From positions 7,266,501-7,330,500 of the forward strand of contig NC_059547.1 in assembly GCF_905220415.1 (NCBI RefSeq): a stretch of DNA of 64,000 nucleotides, read 5' to 3'. This stretch comes from Colias croceus. Lineage: Eukaryota > Arthropoda > Insecta > Lepidoptera > Pieridae. Each line of letters opens with the position of its first letter. Within the stretch, counting starts at the first letter, position 1. This document shows, piece by piece, positions 46,401 to 58,123 of the stretch. A model generated the notes under the pieces. The model did not search any database and had not been told where the DNA came from. It saw only the letters and a list, made by a program, of their open reading frames with translations. The position numbers and the translations under genes were made by a program.

Positions 46401-48045
46401 CATTCAACTCTTTAGCCACACTACAAGTTATAGTATAAAAGAATAGACTCTTATTAACATCATCTACACATTTGAAGAGATTAAAAAAAGAATAGAATTA
46501 TCTAGCTAAGTATTTTTTTAGAAATTGTCAAAAAACGTTGTTCTAGCCTGGTAGTAAATAGGGCTAAAGAACAAAAAATAGAAAAATATTCGAGTAAAAT
46601 TATCAAGCAATTATTTTTTTAATTGTGCAAAAACGCCTAGTCGACGCCCACTTAGCCTAGTCATCAAGGTACAATTAAGCGGTTAAAACTAACAAATGTC
46701 CACAACTTGCAGGCAAACTATCATCAGAGTGCGCGGAAGACATGACATCGTGCACGGAGGACTCGATGGACGCGAAGGGCGCGTCCCCCTCCGACCCCGC
46801 GACCCCCGCCTCTCCCTCCGACAACTCCGACTCTGCGCTCAGCACGCCGCGCGCTAAAAGGTTTGTTTTTTTTTTAATTGTAATATCTTTGTTTTCATCA
46901 TTTTGAGCTATTTTTAAGCTATTTGCAATAGCTTCTATCGCGGGCCTTGAGCGCGGGGACCGAATCGAGAAATTCCGTAACGAAAAAACCTCACGCTCCC
47001 CACTCCGACGGGCTCGGAGGTGTGGATTGAAGGCATGCTATGTAATAGCTTTGCCGCGGCAGTCCCCGAGTGCCACACGTCTTTTTTTTATCCTCAGCAT
47101 GATTTATGGATTTTCTCATCGTTATCTTGAGCTATCTAGTTTTCCTTATTGTTTTTTTTATATTTATATGGATTTCCTTTTATAGCATGTCTGTTTTTTC
47201 TTCTTTTTCCATGTTAATTTTATTATCGGAGTTTGTATGTGATAGGGATTATAATATAATGGACTTCTCTAAGTAATTTTTCAATATGTCAATGTAAAGG
47301 TTTTCGGTAGGTTTAAATGAATTCCTTATATTTTATGCTAGCTAAAAATCATTAAATTTAATATACATTAACAAGATTTGGATTGTTAACATGGCACATG
47401 TTTTTAATCACTTTGTACCACTACAAATTTGATAAAAAAACTTATTTGACCACAATTGTTACGTCCTTGGTAGTTTCCCATGCCATTATCATGCTTTGGG
47501 TAGATATAGTATTGTAACTGTTATGCCAAGCTTATGAGTTATTTTTTATTATTGAATTCATTGAGAATTACTACGTAATATTTAATCTATATCCAATGTC
47601 CCGTATTTGTTTTATGATCAATGGTACTTACAGACATACACTAATTACGTAGAAGTCTCTATATGTTTAGTTCATATTATAGGGAGTTCATTATCTTTTA
47701 AGAATTAATACTACACATGCTGAGTATTATTTACTGTGACATTAAACAGCCGTGTCTTAGTAATGCCCATGACGCATTCTTCGCAAATGACAGATCGTTC
47801 ACACATACTTGCCACATTGAGATATAATTATATTTTTTTTTATGTCGAACCTAATAATAATACTTGATACTAAGATTTTTTTATCATTATTGTAAATAAT
47901 GTTTTGTATCCTGACGCCCTCTAATAATAATATATTGTTGCACAGACAAATAGAAGAAGCGAGTTCAGCAGAAGAGAGCTCGCTGGGCGACGCGTCGGAG
48001 GCAGCGCCGCCCGTGGCCAAGAAGCTGCGCGAGGCCACGCACTGA
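43401..48045 (+). CDS. Uncharacterised conserved-type protein with helix-hairpin-helix-like segment
   Basis: Six exons (43401-43549, 44498-44594, 44718-45029, 45675-45861, 46713-46860, 47946-48045), all GT/AG and in frame, give 330 residues. Residues about 10-185 look like a folded, helix-rich domain. At 123-142, LSNLKGVGTATASALLAAAS fits a helix-hairpin-helix (hairpin GVG), as in DNA glycosylase-fold proteins, and is followed by PFMADECIQA. The last ~130 residues are Ser/Pro/Glu-rich low complexity with basic patches (TPRAKRQIEE, VAKKLREATH), perhaps nuclear localisation signals. I do not recognise a named orthologue. DNA or RNA binding is inference from the hairpin motif alone, and no catalytic Lys/Asp signature of glycosylases was confirmed. 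Start: the first ATG of the long frame, after a short upstream ORF. The first and last exons are GC-rich. Confidence 0.85.
46928..47081 (-). repeat. GC-rich dispersed repeat, copy B
   Basis: Inverted copy of 3556-3707, in intron 5 of the 43.4-kb gene. The 85 bp at 46928-47012 match copy A without a difference; the other half is diverged. It ends in a poly-T run (poly-A on the minus strand), which hints at a retroposed element. Confidence 0.8.
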
Positions 48046-48740
48046 CAGCGCCCCCACCGACCCCGCGCGCCTATATAAATAGCTTACTAGACTTAAAAAA
48101 CATTGTACCTAGGTAATTTATTTTTCAATTCCGATTAATTTTAACTTAGCTTAAGTTTTACCGGTCGATTTTTGTAAGTTTTATAGGGTATTAATTAATT
48201 GATTAATTGGACGGTCGATCGCGATCGATGATTATTATTATTATTGTAATTTAATCGTTTTGACGGATGCGTTTGGACTTCGGGCGCTCGATTGTACAGC
48301 GGTGTTGCGGAGCGGCTCGCGGCCTTAGTTTCGTTCGTGATGATTTTCGAGTTAGCATTCGTGACATTCCAATAATTGTAACGATAGGCGGCGAAGGGTT
48401 GGGGAGGCGAGGGGAAGCCGCGACAGGACCAGATGCCTTGACAACACTCACTCCATTGCCTTATGATACAGTCTGCCCGCAGAGTTTATATGCAACAAGA
48501 TAATACAAAGGACGTGTTACCCGGGCGCCGGGCACACGGGCCCACAATGTAGTTTTTATTGAACAAATATAAGATATTAATTTTATAATGTCGCATTTTT
48601 ATTGATTTACCTTGTTCTCAAACAACACACCAATATTGATAATTTTAATGTTTATTGAAATTGTAGTTATCATAATTATTACTTCAAACTGTAATTCAAT
48701 TTTTACGGTAACATTGTAATAATAAAGACATTAATACATT
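48046..48740 (+). other. 3' UTR of the 43.4-kb gene
   Basis: Follows the TGA at 48043-48045. Moderately GC-rich to 48540, then AT-rich. AATAAA at 48721-48726 is the best polyadenylation signal. No other gene is recognised in it. Confidence 0.6.
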
Positions 48741-49339
48741 TGCTACCTAACTGGTTTAAGTAATTGTATACACTTGAACCATTTGAATTAATCCATACAT
48801 ATAAAGGGAAGTAAGCATTGAAGAGATCACCTATCTACACTTTATGGCTTCCGACTCTTTGTTGTTAATGTAGAAATAGAGAAATTGGATTACTTTTTTC
48901 TGACACAACAAATTGTTTAGCATCTACATTATAGAAATCACATGCTTTTCAATAGTGAGCACAAGTACTGTAAGTTGTAAATTGTAAAAATATTTCTGCT
49001 TCAATAGGTTGTAAGAAATAAGTTTGTAAAATTAAAGTTGAACAGACTAGATACATAAATAAGTGGGCACTAAAATTATAAAAATACATTATATTTACTT
49101 ATTTTTAATAACAATTTATACAGTAGCCTTAACAATAAATAATTACATTTGTTTGTATAAGAAATTAGGTATTTCATAAAATTGTTATTATGAAGGAATT
49201 CATTACTATATTCCTGAGTTACACTTTATACTATACCAAATTACATAAAACCAGAGAAGTAATAAAAATTTCATGATAAACGAGGGTTTTCATGTTTAAA
49301 ATTTACCTTGAAAACTGGTATACGAAACCAATTTCTTTA

Positions 49340-49486
49340 TCTTCGTACTAATATTATAAAGCTGAAGAGTTTGTTTGTTTGAACGCGCTTGTCTCAGGAA
49401 CTACTGGTCCGATTTGAAAAATTCTTTCATCACAATATCATAAACAGGAGCGGAACCACGCGGGTGAAACCGCGGAGCGCAGCTAG
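49340..49486 (+). mobile_element. Helitron-like repeat
   Basis: Starts A|TCTTCGTACTAATATTATA and ends GGAGCGCAGCTAG|T. Carries GAACGCGCTTGTCTCAGGAA, the inverse of the block in 56388-56582. Confidence 0.7.
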
Positions 49487-49558
49487 TGTTAAATCTAAAC
49501 AAATTTGCTAACCTACACTTCATAGTTGAAAACTGTTTTCAATCAGAATCAGCATAAT

Positions 49559-49670
49559 GCGATCCAACCAAGAATAGGAACCTTTGACGTCTGTCAACCA
49601 AATTATGTCCATTCCATTAACCACCTATGTCGTCACAACACAACATGACGCCTATTCTTTCTTGGATCGC
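49559..49670. mobile_element. Small TIR element (112 bp)
   Basis: Ends GCGATCCAACCAAGAATAGG and, inverted, GCGATCCAAGAAAGAATAGG. The central part has no structure. No target duplication is readable. Confidence 0.5.
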
Positions 49671-49678
49671 TTTCGCGA

Positions 49679-52600
49679 CTAATTGGTAGTCTCTACGTCT
49701 TGCTGTAAGTGCTGGTATAACGTAGCTACTCTATTCCCAGCGGCCATTCGTCCAGCGAAGTCAGGTCGTCTAGGCGGTCTGGGAGCTCCTAGTAACGCAT
49801 CTAGTGCGTTTCTGGGAGCCCATACATCGCTACTGTTCCCGTTGCCAGCTCCCACTGGTGATAGAGGGGAATCTGTTGTGGCTCGGATAACTGATGCGCG
49901 TGATGATTCGCCTTGAAAAAAATTAAATGTTAAATTATTTGAAAGCATTAAGTACTTAAATACTAATTAATAAAGTTATTTTTCTTGGTTAGTTTGAAAT
50001 AGAAGTGGAGCAAGTATTTTGACTAAAGATGGATAATAAGATGAAACCTTTACTGAATCAATTACACATGCAAATGTATATTTGACACTAAAAACTCTGA
50101 ATCGAACACGAAAAAACTTCGCTCAACATATATTGAGCAATGTTGTATCACACCCCGGACACTCCATACAAAATTATAGTTTTGACAGTCACACTGTAGA
50201 GACTGCAAATGTGTGTGTAAACTCTTTATGGTTGGCACATTTGTGACTAGCGTAAAAAAAAATTCGCGTTTTTCTGATGAAATACATCCGTAAACAGCAC
50301 AATATCTAACCATTTTCTACGAAAAACGATAATCACAAATCTAAAATAATAAAATTGCTTTAAGTCAATTTGATTAATGTTGTCAATCTTCGTTGCGTTT
50401 CGTCTAAAGACGTCGTTGGTATCGTCCTTGCGGGGAAATGGGTACCATAACATGTCTGATCGTGCGGGGTGAGGTAAGTGTTTAATTTTGGCGGGAGGCG
50501 GAGAGTGTCCGTTCTGTAGCGTTTAGCTACTATTATGTATTCTGTGGTTGTATATAACATACAATTGAACATCAAATTTTATAAACATTGGCAATGCAAG
50601 ATTACTCCTAAATTATATGAATCTATCTGTTTAAAAATCATTTGCCATTATCAGTTAAGAAAATTTATAAAGAATAGAAAAAATTCGATCACGAGGCGGG
50701 ACTCGAACCCTATTCTGAACCCTGATCTATTTAATGTTATAAAATATAGAATACCTGTATATTTGTACAAAAAAACGAAATGGTTGGCGGAAAATAATAC
50801 AACCTACCAGACTAGACACGCATGTTCTTTGTTGGAAATTCCCCTACATAGAACAACTACATTGAGAGGGAGTTTTAGGTATCGAGCCTCAAAATGTTGG
50901 AACGATTTACCGCCGCCTATTCGTTCACAACAAAGCCTATCTTCTTTTAAAAAAAAAATTAAAGTCATATCTTCTCGATTTTCAAAAACGTCTACAAGAA
51001 AAAATTTAGCTTCCCCAATAATGTTCCTATTTGTATATTTATTATTTAAGTATGTATTTATCCAACAATCTCTTTACTACCTTAAGCTAATGTGTAAAAT
51101 ATATTATTTATTCCCTAAGTATAATTATTTTCAAGTATATCTATACATATAATAAATCTGTAGAAGGGTCAATTCTGTACATTGAAAATATTGAAAAAAT
51201 AAATAGCAGGGGGTGTTACTGGATCGATACCAAGCCCAAATATGTGATTAAAAAAATTTTTGTCTGTCTGTCTGTCTGTCTGTATGTTCAGGCATCACGT
51301 GAAAACTAACGGTTCGATTTCTTGAAACTTGGTATAATTATACCTTATTATCCTGGGCATAAAATAGGATACTTTTTATCCCGGAAAAATACGTAGAAAA
51401 AAAAATCTTAAAATTTCTTAATTTTTCCGCGCGGACGGAGTCGCGGGCGGAAGCTAGTATTATAATATTAAAATAGATATATATTTATCTCTCACGCGTC
51501 CTACTATAAAATACAGATTTAGTTACGCGCGAATAACGTGCGTAGGACGTGAGAAGGTTTAAAACCTTATGCAGTTTTGAGCAAAAAATACATCCACTGT
51601 CAGCAAGGCATCCTATATGGCAACCACTGAAAATCAGTGTTTTGCACTGAGTGGCAGGCCTTTTGTGGCATACATATATTTAAGTTAGATTTAAGTTTCT
51701 TGTTTTATTTTATTTGTATCTTTTTATGTATCCATAATAAACCTATTTCATTTCATAAAACAAAAAATATCAATTTCAACAGAAAAAGGTCGTGTTCCAT
51801 CGTTACAATATTGTATTCACTGAAAAGTGTTTCATATTGGTTGAGATGGTTGTTAATCATTAACAATAACTATTGAACCAATTTGCATGAAATTTGGTAT
51901 AGAGATATTTTGATACCCGAGAAAGGACATAGGATAGGTTTTATCCCGGAAATCCTACGGGAACGGGTTTTCTTTGAAAACGCGGGCGGAAAGCTAGTTC
52001 TTTATAAATTGATAAGTAAGTAAAGTATAAAGTAAATCTCACCCTCCGCACTATGGTTGTGCGACTTGCACTCGAGCAGCGTCCGCAGCAGCGCGCGGTG
52101 CGCGGGCGACGCGGAGTGCGCTCGGATCAGCGCCTCCAGCTCGCCCCACACTTGCCGCCATTGCTCTTCGCGGCGACCGCTCGACTTCCCTCTTCATAAA
52201 TATTTATAATTTTTATATTAATTATTTTTTTCCGTTTAGTTAAGTCTAATAAGATAGATAATTCAAACATGTAATCAGGACTATATTTTATCTTGGCGGA
52301 GTAATTAAAAATATATAATTTTCAAAATTTAAGTGTTCAAGTGAATGTATATGCATTCATAAATTATTTGTAGCACTACAGATTTCAAATACAGAATAAT
52401 AACTTATCACTACATAGTATAAAAAAAGTAGCTTTCTCTGTCCCTATGTCCCTTTGTATGCTTAAATCTTTAAAACTACGCAACGGATTTGGACGCGGTT
52501 TTTTTTAATAAATAGAGTGATTCAAGAGGAAGGTTTGAGTATATAATTTATTAGGTTTTACACAAAGCGGGCGGTAAGCTAGTAATTTATAAGATGAATA

Positions 52601-55600
52601 AGACATAGAACCGTTTTACGTATTCATAAATACCTCAAATTAGAAGGCAATTGAGAAGCTGGGAACTCATGACGTGATTCCATTCCCAACAATGATAGCA
52701 ACACCCCTCGACACGAGTCTACTTCTTCATCTGTGAGATTCTCTTGTACTACCAGCCTTGTGAGCGGGTCCATTACCTATAAAAAGTTTAATTTTTATTG
52801 AGATCACTGTTTGATAAAAGTTTCTAAAAAATTTCAATTTAAAAATTAATTTTACCGTCAGAAAACGTTGATGAATCAATGGTTATTGCCAATTTATATT
52901 AATTTTAATATTCTGTTTTGATTTTAAAAATCTTAAGAAATACACTACAGGTCAAATTAGGAGATGTTAGGAAAGACGACAATGAAAAATTGAAAAATTG
53001 GTTATTTTAGGGCCGATTTTTCAATCCTTGGTTAAAATTTATCCGTCCAATAAAGTATTACACGAACATTTTTAAATGTCACCTGTAAACTTTCATATAT
53101 ACGGATGATTACAATACATTTTTGAAATGGTAGTTTAATACGTTATTCGATAAATAAGTTTTAACCAAGGATTGAAAAATCAGCCCTTAATTAAGTAAAA
53201 ATTGTAGATAAACTTGTTGTTACATAAATTTGCGTACACTTACAGATCCCAAGTTAAATATAAGTGTAGACGAAATAGTCAACGGCCAATAAGTAGTATG
53301 CCGTTGTAACTTGCTACGAGCGCGTGCGTTCGCGCCGCTACCTTTTAATGGATTCAGCTTGTTTTGTTGCATTAGCGCTCCGAATTCTTTTATCCTGCAA
53401 AAAATATCCACAAATATCCTGAAAAGCTGAAGAGTTTGTTTGTTTGTTTGAACGCGTTAATTACCGGTCCGATTTGAAAAATTTCGGTGTTAGATAGCCC
53501 ATTTACCGGGGAAGGTTATAGGCTATATATCATCACGCTACGACCAACAGGAGTGCTGCCACGGGGGTGAAACTGCGCGGAGCAGCTAGTGTTTTATAAT
53601 GAACGATTGTAGTTATGGTTTTCTAGCTTAGTACAATATTATAAGAACATGCACAACCAAGGTGGTAAAATGGCCACTCTACGGAAAAGCCACTTGCAGA
53701 ATAGTAAGAAATCTCAAAATATATGTAACTTTCATAGAAACTAATGACAAATGTCTAAAGTTAAAATATTAATGCATACATAATATTCCACAGTATATTG
53801 TATTCATATCAGTAAGATAGTGACCAAAATATTTACTTTTGTGACTATATTATGTACAAAAAATATTTGATTATTGGATTATGCCCTTATCACAGGAGAC
53901 CTATATCTCTCCATTAGAAACAAACAGCAGACTGCTAATTTTTTACCTATAATCAGTAACTCGTCCTCCAGCACCCTCCGACAAAGCGGGAGGATCGTCA
54001 TACGGAGTCCTTCCTCCCAAAGCTCCTATCCATAACTCCCCTCCTTGAGCCGCTAGCACGTGTGACGCGGATCTGCATCCACCTTTCCTTCTATAATATA
54101 AAATAATGTGTAGTTGTAACGAGAATAATAATAAAAAGGTCAATTAGCTCGCTATTCAATACAGTTTTCCTTGTTCGCTTATAGTCACAAAATAGTTAGT
54201 AATAGTAGTTAAATTGGTCAGTTTTAAATACTTACCAGACTATAAACTAAAATCAAAACATTAACTACAAACCTTTTTTTGCCTCCTTCTAAAAATGTTA
54301 TTAAGTAGACATTATTACATTTACACTAGAATAAGTATTACTAACAATATATGGGCAATGCTGCCTGATATAAATAAAGAAATAAATAAAAATAAATAAA
54401 ATAAAAAATTATTCAACTACCCTCAATTCGGAATTCAAACTTCAACTTTCAGGCTTCAAACAACCTACACATACTTACTGAGGTACTTCCAGGGTAACAG
54501 ATCGTCCGTTAAGCAGAAAGTTGACCAAGCAAGCTGAAGGTCTAGAGGCCACATCCGCGGGGGTCACCCTCCACAGGGGGCCGTTACACCCCCCCGCCCC
54601 GCCCTCCGCGCCGCGGGGGGTCCACCAACGTAATACTACCTATGTATTGGTGAATATAATTAAATGAAAGACGGAACACTTATGAGGAAAATAAATGAAA
54701 AAGACTTAAGAAGAGTAAAACATACGAGAATTTTTTGTTGACATTATAGCGAGCATACGAAAAAAGAATTAAAATTTATCTTTACAATTTTTTATATTGC
54801 TATTGCCTAGAAAAGGATAGAATTTTATAATTTCATAAATAAATAAAACTAATCTGATATTCTATAACCAAACTTTCGGTTAACAAAATTATTTTATGAA
54901 TTACAATGCTCTATGGAAAAATGTATTTTGCTACATAGAACATCGTAATTACTCATTAACAAATAGAAAAACATAAAAATAAACCTGATAAAACTCAATT
55001 AACACATTATTTTTGTATAATTATAGCACTACCATAATATTAAATAATTGGAAGATATATCAACTCACCGATTCGCTAGCTTCAGCGGCAGTTTGACTGG
55101 CTCGTAAGCCAGCATGCGCCTCCGCCGAATGAATTATTTCTACATCATAATTGGCACTTGAACTCGCGTTTTGCTCCTCCTGCATTCAACAAAATATAAT
55201 TGAAATCACAGTGCATAGCATAAAACAAATTCGCTTTATCTGTCACTATGTCAGTATGTCTCTATGTATGCTTAAATCTTTAAAACTACGCAACGGATTA
55301 TGATACGGTTTTTTTAAATAATGATTGAAGAGGAAGGTTTAAAACACAAAATATTAAGTTTTAGACACAGCGGGCGAAGTCGTGAGAGGAATGCTATTTG
55401 TCTTATAAAAATAAAATTGATTCAGAAAAGTAGATGTGAAATGCATCTACCCTCAATACCTTCATAGGAATTCCAGTGACTGTAGTTGTAGCAAGCCTGT
55501 AATGAGGCAGTACTAGTCGTCCTAATAAATTAGCTAAGGCACTCGCTCGACAAACCATCACTTCTACTCCCATTAAACCTCCACCCATCTGCAATAGAGT

Positions 55601-58123
55601 TAAAATTATTAAAAACTTCACATAAATGTAATCTAATTTTGTAGATAATAATATAACATGGTTACCATTATAATAAGTAATAACAGTTTTGACACTATTA
55701 AATAAGATATAAAATATTATAAATCAAGTTATACTTGTTCAAACTGTCAAGAAGCTTTCTATTTTGAGCATTATTTGTATTTAATCTTATTCAAACTGTC
55801 AAGGAGCTTTCTATTTTAAGCATTATTTGTATCGAATTTCTCTCTAAAGTATAGAAGATTTAAAATATAACAAAAATCTCTAAACAATACCTCTGCAAGT
55901 GGTTGGTTGTTTACTCTAGTTTCAGCCTTTTCTGGAGTTACATTAATTATGACTAAGTGGCAGTAGTGGACGACAAGAGGTCTGAAAAAATAAAATTGAT
56001 GTAACAAGACAAATTAGTAATATTTCAGGTGCATAAAATCACGCAAATTGTAATTAAAATACTATGTTTATGTTTTAAGTACATATTTTCAAGTAATGGT
56101 ATATCTGTCTCATGTATAATATATTGTATATACGCAAATTCGAAGTAAAACAAGACAATAGCCAACAACCATAATTTTAAAATTTTATAGGAATTAATTA
56201 TTACTACCAGCAAAATGTATTCAACAAAATGCAACATTATTAATTTATTGCTTATATGCCTCTGCAAAAGGAAATATAAAGGAGAAATGTTCAAAATGTA
56301 ATTAAATTCAGAAATAATAATAAAAACTCTTTCCAATTCACTCTTTCAATATTTTTTAAATACAGTTTTATTTTATCTTATATCAGACTAGCTGTTCCCT
56401 GCGGTTTCACAGGCATTACTCTGCTCCTGTTGATCTTAGTGTGATGATATATAGCCTATAGCCTTCCTCGATAAATTAGCTATCTAACACCGAAAGTATT
56501 TTTCAAATTGGACCAGTAGTTCCTGAGATTAGCGCGTTCAAACAAACAAACAAACTCTTCAGCTTTACAATATAAGCATAGATAACTTACTGTGTGCTTG
56601 TCGACGCGTCTGTAGTAGTAGGTGGTTGTACGGCAGATGCTTTTTTGTTTTGCTGCACAAGAGTATTGAGAGCAATCTCAGCAAGACTTCTGATGGAGTC
56701 GTCATCTCTTGCACTTGTTATACAAATAATACGGCCACTGAAATAGTATGTTTACATAAACATAAAATAATTGTTAGGAAATGAAGGCAATACTTTATTT
56801 CACACTTTTTATAAGCACACTACAATATAGAACAATATTGATTTATTATCATTTTTAGTTTTGAGTGTAATTTTTATATTTCAAAGTAGGATACCTATTT
56901 ATTGTTTAATAACTCAGCCCCCGGAATCACAGACACAATAGAAAATCTATTGTGTCGTGGCCCGATCGGCCCGCTCGGGGCTCAATGGGTTAATGTCATG
57001 ATTTCGTACCGATTCTGAAAATGACGCTCGGCAGGTGGTCTAGAAGCTTGTATAGGAGAAGCTTCACCAAGAGACTCAATTGCTGCACAGAGGCCCACCA
57101 CATCCCCTCCTGCTCCCCTCCTCACTGGACCCACAAGGCACAGCCCATTTAAAATCTGCAATAATCACAATATTATTTTTGACCAATGGCTTGTTTAGGT
57201 ATTCCTCCAAAACTGTTTCCATGCTCTTACATTGCTTTGTATAACCATTATAGGGAATTAACATTTCCTCTTTTTATATCCATACTAATATTATAAATGT
57301 GAAAGTAACTCTGTCTGTCTGTCTGTTACTCAATCACGCCTAAACTACTGAACCAATTTGGATGAAATTTGGTATAGAGATATTTTGATACTCGAGAAAG
57401 GACATAGGCTACCTTTTATTGCGAAATATGTACCACGGGCGAAGCCGGGACGGACCACTAGTTATACATAAAAATAAAATATAAAGAGATATATTACTTA
57501 CTGGAATAAAACACTATTTTTAACATATAGTAATAAAAGAGGTAACAAGTAAAATGTAGGTAACTATTTTATTGGCCATAAAAATTATAGTTTCTCCAAA
57601 AGTAAAAACATAGCTACTTACATGTGTCAAGTTTTGTTGCGTCACTGCCCAGGTATTCAAAATATGTGCTGCAGCATCACTTACAACAAATCTAACCTGT
57701 AAAATATTAAATTAAATTATTAATAAATGCATAAACCAGTTTACCATAACTATAAACTTATATAACAACCACAAATAGCTTACACATAAATACATTGTAA
57801 TACTTAAATAATGTATTATACTAAATACATTGCAATAGTTATTTAAATATCTCAATTATTACAATTGAAAGCTTCACTATTATAACCTCTAAAATAAATT
57901 TACAAACCAGTTTTCCTTCAGGAAATAAATCCCAAACGATACGACAGTACTCAACGGCAGCTTCTACGCTACAAGTCCATAACGATTTACAAATAGGAGG
58001 CAAGGGAACATATCCAGGACCCCGGCTTTTCGTTACATCAAAGTCTATAGGATTATCAGAAGAAATCCCGAAATACGGAGTATGATCCAAAACAAAGATA
58101 GTCTTGTGATTTGTAGGAAACAT
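49679..58123 (-). CDS. asun: Asunder, Integrator complex subunit 13
   Basis: Thirteen exons (58123-57908, 57696-57622, 57155-57010, 56737-56591, 55981-55891, 55588-55460, 55179-55069, 54639-54479, 54090-53947, 53394-53244, 52776-52634, 52191-52043, 49911-49679) join in frame to 631 residues, close to the length of fly Asunder. Diagnostic segments: MFPTNHKTIFVLDHTPYF at the start, SLWTCSVEAAVEYCRIVWDL, VRFVVSDAAAHILNTW, RGRIICITSARDD, MGGGLMGVEVMVCRASALAN, then RPSACLVNFLLNGRSVTLE, SHVLAAQGGELWIGAL and RHTTYWPLTISSTLIFN. Integrator cleaves snRNA 3' ends and attenuates nascent transcripts; Asunder is also known for dynein localisation during male meiosis in flies. The N-terminal half corresponds to the von Willebrand A-like region. 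Start: first Met of the conserved N-terminus (a GTG nine bases upstream is ignored). Exons 8 and 12 are very GC-rich. Introns carry LINE, Helitron-like and MITE insertions. Confidence 0.95.
50535..51152 (+). pseudogene. LINE reverse-transcriptase C-terminal remnant
   Basis: A 205-codon open frame in the last asun intron, antisense to asun. TRHACSLLEIPLHRTTTLRG, SFRYRASKCWNDLPPPIRS and SLSSFKKKIK are the typical last part of ORF2 in Jockey/CR1-type LINEs (the region after the polymerase domain). No catalytic FADD motif is present, so this is a 5'-truncated copy. A Helitron-like repeat follows directly at 51140. Confidence 0.7.
51140..51457 (+). mobile_element. Helitron-like repeat
   Basis: Starts A|TCTATACATATAATAAATC and ends GGAGTCGCGGGCGGAAGCTAG|T. 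Same family as 22851-23326 and 25274-25742 in the opposite orientation, with an internal deletion. Contains a GTCT tandem run. Confidence 0.75.
51866..51997 (+). repeat. 5'-truncated Helitron-like repeat
   Basis: Ends AACGCGGGCGGAAAGCTAG|T. Carries TTTTATCCCGGAAATCC, as in 30605-30828, and GGTATAGAGATATTTTGATA, as in 57279-57461. Confidence 0.65.
52411..52582 (+). repeat. Helitron-like repeat, uninterrupted relative of 32137-33893
   Basis: AAAACTACGCAACGGATTTG, GAGGAAGGTTTGAGTATATA, then ATTTATTAGGTTTTAC, ending GGGCGGTAAGCTAG|T. It supplies the empty-site version for the Tc1 insertion at 32250. Lies in asun intron 11. Confidence 0.7.
53010..53186. mobile_element. Harbinger-type MITE, copy 2
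   Basis: 177 bp, about 90% like 13787-13961, with the same ends (GGGCCGATTTTTCAATCC) and TTA at 53007-53009 and 53187-53189. In asun intron 10. Confidence 0.85.
53417..53589 (+). repeat. Helitron-like repeat
   Basis: Starts A|TCCTGAAAAGCTGAAGAG and ends GCGCGGAGCAGCTAG|T. Same family as 49340-49486 and, inverted, 56388-56582. In asun intron 9. Confidence 0.68.
54345..54420 (+). repeat. Probable LINE 3' tail
   Basis: GGGCAATGCTGCCTGATATA followed by AAATAAAGAAATAAATAAAA and more A-rich units: a truncated LINE end with a tandem tail, in asun intron 8. Confidence 0.45.
55211..55397 (+). repeat. Degraded Helitron-like repeat
   Basis: AAAACTACGCAACGGATTAT, GAGGAAGGTTTAAAAC and AGCGGGCGAAGTCGTGAG match 52411-52582, but the CTAG end is lost. 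In asun intron 6. Confidence 0.6.
55739..55839. repeat. Two-unit tandem duplication, about 54 bp
   Basis: TTCAAACTGTCAAG(A/G)AGCTT and CTATTTT(G/A)AGCATTATTTGT occur twice, near 55739 and 55793, with three or so differences. In asun intron 5. Confidence 0.8.
56388..56582 (-). mobile_element. Helitron-like repeat
   Basis: CTAG at 56388-56391 preceded by A, GC tail TCCCTGCGGTTTCACAGGC, and the right edge CATAGA|T (TCTATG on the minus strand). The CAAA run and CTCTTCAGCTTTA mark the family. In asun intron 4. Confidence 0.72.
57279..57461 (+). mobile_element. Helitron-like repeat
   Basis: Starts A|TCCATACTAATATTATAAAT and ends GCCGGGACGGACCACTAG|T. Contains a GTCT tandem run. In asun intron 2. 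Confidence 0.72.

Larger units (their letters stand above)
48741..49678. other. Spacer between two convergent genes
   Basis: AT-rich DNA between the 43.4-kb gene (+) and asun (-). Includes a Helitron-like copy (49340-49486) and a small TIR element (49559-49670) that lies only 8 bp from the asun stop codon, so probably inside its 3' UTR. Confidence 0.55.

Noticed and set aside
50062..50575. Three minus-strand open frames of 68-83 codons in the last asun intron
   Set aside because: Non-ATG starts or no similarity; intronic and mutually overlapping.
56929..56956. Palindrome ACACAATAG-AAAAT-CTATTGTGT in an asun intron
   Set aside because: Short (9-bp arms), likely chance or an old repeat edge; no further support.
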